Shown here piece after piece: positions 21,412 through 24,683 of a stretch of DNA of 24,683 bases. The number at the start of each line of letters is the position of its first letter. The stretch's first letter is position 1. A program made the position numbers and the translations under genes. A model generated the notes under the pieces. The model searched no databases, had not been told where the DNA came from, and saw only the letters and a program-made list of their open reading frames with translations. Origin of the DNA: Lobulomyces angularis (taxonomy: Eukaryota; Chytridiomycota; Chytridiomycetes; Lobulomycetales; Lobulomycetaceae); assembly GCA_027604685.1 (NCBI GenBank), contig JADHYX010000262.1, forward strand, positions 1 to 24,683, written 5' to 3'.

Positions 21412-24400
21412 ATGTCAGGATATCATCGTGGTGATAGCAGAGGAAGATATAGAGGCAGTAGAGGAAAAACGTACAACAGTACAAAACCTTACTACAAAAG
21501 ACCAACTCAAGATCGAAATCAAACGTATAACTTAAAAACCGAGGAAGATCCAGTCGGACAAAACAAATTAATTAGGCCGTTTAAGGATTTAGGAGAAACA
21601 GTAATAACATTTTTTGTACTGCAACTTTTTCAACTAAAATCCAATTTAGACAAATTTAAATGCGAATCTTGCCTATGTTACCACGCAAGTGATAAAGGAA
21701 TGGCAAATAAATCAAAATGATGTTCTTACAGTATTTACCATTTGGTATTTTGTAAATTCTTTTCGAGTTATTTAATTGTTATCTTTTTTATAATAGTATT
21801 ACCCAGCTTCCTTTTAAGCTAGTTTATTATGCACAACTTTTGTCGCAAATTAATAAAGAAAATACGCAAATAGCCCAAGATATCCTTTCCCACTTGGTAA
21901 CGGAGTTGGATCAGTGTTTTCGAGTGAATAAATCAACTGAAATTAAACTCTTTGTGATTATTTTTTAAAAGAAATATATTTTTTTGTTAACGTATTTTAT
22001 TGTTTTGAATAATAGGTACGTTTTTTCGGATTTTTAGTTAACTCTCACGCAATTACTGCCCTTTCACTTTTTCAAGTTTATAATCAGCTACTTTCTCAGT
22101 TGCAAAGCGAAAATCAAAACCCTTCTAAAAAGCTAGATTTGATGATGGATCAAAATGTTTACATAGTTTTGGCATCCTTACCTTTTGTAAGTTGTGAAAT
22201 ATATAATTCTTAATATTTTTAGGTAGGTAAAATTCTTTTTGAACAAGCTCAAAAAGACCTAAAACAACTTCTGGCAACAATTGAAACCTATATGAATAAT
22301 AGAAAAGCATATCCAGATGGTAGTGATGAAATGCACATTGAATCAGATTCTCATTCAAATAGTTTGTCTATAGAAATTTTAAATAATTATCGTGATGGTA
22401 ATCAAGGTTTTGACAAAGTTGACGTACGTGTTTCCTATGTTGGATTTTTAAACTTTTTTTTTATAGGTATTAACGGAACTTTGGTTAACAATCTTGAAGC
22501 TTCAGTCTAATAATTGGGAAGTAGATGTTTTGTTTAAACCACATAAAATATATATGGACAATATTACTCAACCAAAGGTATTAACCTATTAGTTTATACT
22601 CATCCAATTTTCTTTAGTTGAATTTAAGAAATTTAGCCACAGTTCCAGATTTTCCAGATTTTACCTACGCATATCAGGGGCCCGTGTTTCATATATATAC
22701 TTCAGATACCGAGTCGAAATTAAACATTAAGCATCATTTACCAGATATTCATCACATTTCAAGATTTATAATGTCTGACTCAGCTAGAGAAATTATCCAT
22801 TTATTTTCTCATAACCATAAGGAATGTATTAGATATCTTTTATCGTTGAGTAAATTCCACTTGGTCCTGGATACTGACGAGGATGGCAAAGCAGCTGTTT
22901 TTGAAATTATATTGGAAACAATTTTTACGGAAATGTTAAAATTTCCAAAAAGTAAAGAAAAAACTATATATTATATGGTTTTAGTGGCAGGTTTGTGTAA
23001 GGGGGCACCTACCTTATTTCCATCTGCTCTCGGAAAAGCTGTGAAGATACTTTTTTTAAGATTGGATGATGAAGAATACCCTGCAGGTGGTATGGATGTT
23101 GCTTCTATAAAAACGTTTTGTGATTTTTTTTCACTACATTTGAATAATTTTAAATTTCTTTGGAAGTGGGAAGATTGGTGACATTATTTTTATAAAATTT
23201 TATGTATTTTTATACAGATAAAACAGGGAATATGCTCTATCTTTGTCACCTTCTACTGGAAGGCATAGTTTTTTATGTCAATTAATGGATTCTTGTGTTA
23301 GATTATCATATATTGATCATATTAAAGTGAAGTTGCCTCAAAGTTTCGTCGATTCAAATGTGTTTGACAAAGAAGGACCAAGAGTAAATTTTAAATTTGC
23401 AGATAAAGAAACCACTGGGAACGAAGAGTTTCATTCTTTAATGCAGGATTTGGAATATACCTTAAAATCAAGCATGAGAGAAAGCGTTTTGAAAAATTTA
23501 GAAGAAAATTTTATACTTATTAGAAACTTTTTAAACTTAAATCCTGAGTTTAAATGTAAATTTTATTTCCAAGATATAGATTCGATCTTGTTAGAATGTT
23601 TAATCCAATGCCTAATGATATCCGGGTCAAAAAGCTTTAGTCATCTTTTAAACTCGTTTGAAAGGTTTTTTATCATATTTTATTATTTATTTAATTAAAA
23701 TATTGTTAGAAATTTACCTGCACTGAAAGCTTATATGTCAACAACGAATTCGTCGCAGTCTAGTGAAAAAACTATTAAATCAATTCATATAATATCAGAA
23801 TTTTGGAAATACAACACACAAGCTTTCGAACTGTCCCTGAACAAGCTACAAAATTACTTAATATTAGATCCTCAAAGTGTCCTACTTTGGGTACTGAAGA
23901 AAGTGTCTTTTGACTTAAAGTTTGGGGGTTGTCAAACTTTATTTGAAGAAAGCAATACTGCAGGCGGTGATTTTTGGGGAGGAGAGGAATGCTTTTATCA
24001 AAGTCATTACTGGAACCTACTTTTTTCAACCTTGGCAAAAGTCAACTTACGATGTGATCAGTGTTTTATAAAATTAGAGGAATGCAAGAAAAGCGAAGAT
24101 AGTACGAAACAAAAAATTTTTTTTTTTTTTTTTTAAAGTATTTAATATTATAAAAATAATTGAAATTTTAGTGAGCAAATTTTCAGATTTGTCTAGAAAT
24201 TATGAAGGCGCTAGCAGAGACAGAAAGGTTGCTTTTCAATTTGTGTTAGCGGTAAAAATATTAAAAAAATTTTCTGTAAGTAAATTTTTTTTAGAAATTT
24301 TGTGAAATAATTAGTCAAAAATCATCCATTATGGAATCCTCGGGAGTTGATATTAAATTGACTGATTGGTGGAGATGGGTAGTAGGAAATATGAGAGAGG

Positions 24401-24607
24401 TGTTGAGAAGGGTAAGTAATTAATGCTTGGAAAACAAATTTTTATTCCTTTTTTTTTTTTTTTTTTCTTTTGAATATACAGTTTGATTCAACAATAAAAA
24501 CGTTTAAAGTGACGTTGGATATTAATGTGTTTAGTGACAATAAGGATCCAAAAGTTTTAAAAATTTGGAGTGAAGCTTGCGAAATGTATGAAAGAAGAGT
24601 TGGTTAA
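21412..24607 (+). CDS. NCBP1: Nuclear cap-binding protein subunit 1 (CBP80)
   Basis: Twelve exons (21412-21600, 21650-21730, 21807-21953, 22016-22186, 22223-22423, 22467-22577, 22618-23177, 23227-23664, 23710-24101, 24172-24251, 24295-24411, 24482-24607) join in phase to 870 residues (human 790). CBP80 is the large scaffold subunit of the nuclear cap-binding complex. With CBP20 it holds the 5' m7G cap and serves splicing, export and decay. The N-terminal tail is Arg/Gly/Tyr-rich. Helical MIF4G-type repeats follow. Family landmarks are VRFFGFLVNS, LASLPFVGKILFEQ, ELWLTILKLQSNNWE, a late middle-domain block with LFLRLDDEE, FSLHLNNFKFLWKWEDW, CVRLSYIDHI, SGSKSFSHLLNSFER and a C-terminal RDRKVAFQFVLAKFCEII. 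The CBP20 partner is not in the window. Assignment rests mainly on the FKFLWKWEDW and FSHLLNSFER regions. Confidence 0.93.
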
Positions 24608-24683
24608 AATTATTATTTTAATATTCCTTTTACAGAGCATTTTTATTTTATCATGTAATTTTGTTTTTTTTTTTTTTTTTTTT

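Noticed and set aside
1..24683. tRNA, rRNA, CRISPR arrays, transposons or prokaryotic operon signals
   Set aside because: I saw no tRNA-like cloverleaf, no rRNA core sequence, no regular spacer array and no transposase or reverse-transcriptase motifs. The spliced genes show that this is eukaryotic DNA.

Overview
The window is a very AT-rich nuclear segment of a eukaryote. It carries nine protein genes, all broken by many short GT–AG introns, mostly 40–70 nt, often with a CTAAT/CTAAC-like branch sequence just before the acceptor. Splicing by eye gives almost uninterrupted reading frames and family-typical lengths, for example a 484-residue adenylosuccinate lyase. The genetic code looks standard. 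A fungal-type 14-helix drug efflux carrier, an SPX protein and a Fus1-like membrane SH3 protein sit beside a large CCDC17-like gene, a family I associate with ciliated or flagellated organisms. This combination suggests a zoosporic early-diverging fungus or relative (chytrid, Rozella or aphelid type). That placement is inference.

Layout: 646-1635 (-) single-pass membrane protein with a cytoplasmic SH3 domain; 1864-3771 (-) adenylosuccinate lyase; 4458-10879 (+) giant CCDC17-like protein with about 32 exons; 11204-12933 (+) zinc-cluster protein with a Nudix-like domain lacking its catalytic glutamates; 13156-15255 (-) DHA2-type MFS efflux carrier; 15825-18002 (+) SPX domain fused in frame to a HAD-IIA phosphatase; 18297-19848 (+) divergent G-protein alpha subunit; 19998-21085 (+) TMBIM4/Lifeguard-type membrane protein; 21412-24607 (+) nuclear cap-binding protein subunit 1. 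The window ends in a poly-T run.

The genes do not form a pathway or cluster. They are a mix of housekeeping genes (purine synthesis, cap binding), signalling genes (G alpha, SH3 receptor-like, SPX phosphate sensing) and membrane genes. The most unusual items are the SPX-HAD phosphatase fusion, the catalytically degenerate Nudix domain behind cysteine clusters, and the G alpha subunit whose switch I arginine is replaced by lysine. Two degenerate tandem repeats lie in the intergenic spaces between divergent genes. All exon joins were made by eye; most are phase-consistent, and exceptions are noted.
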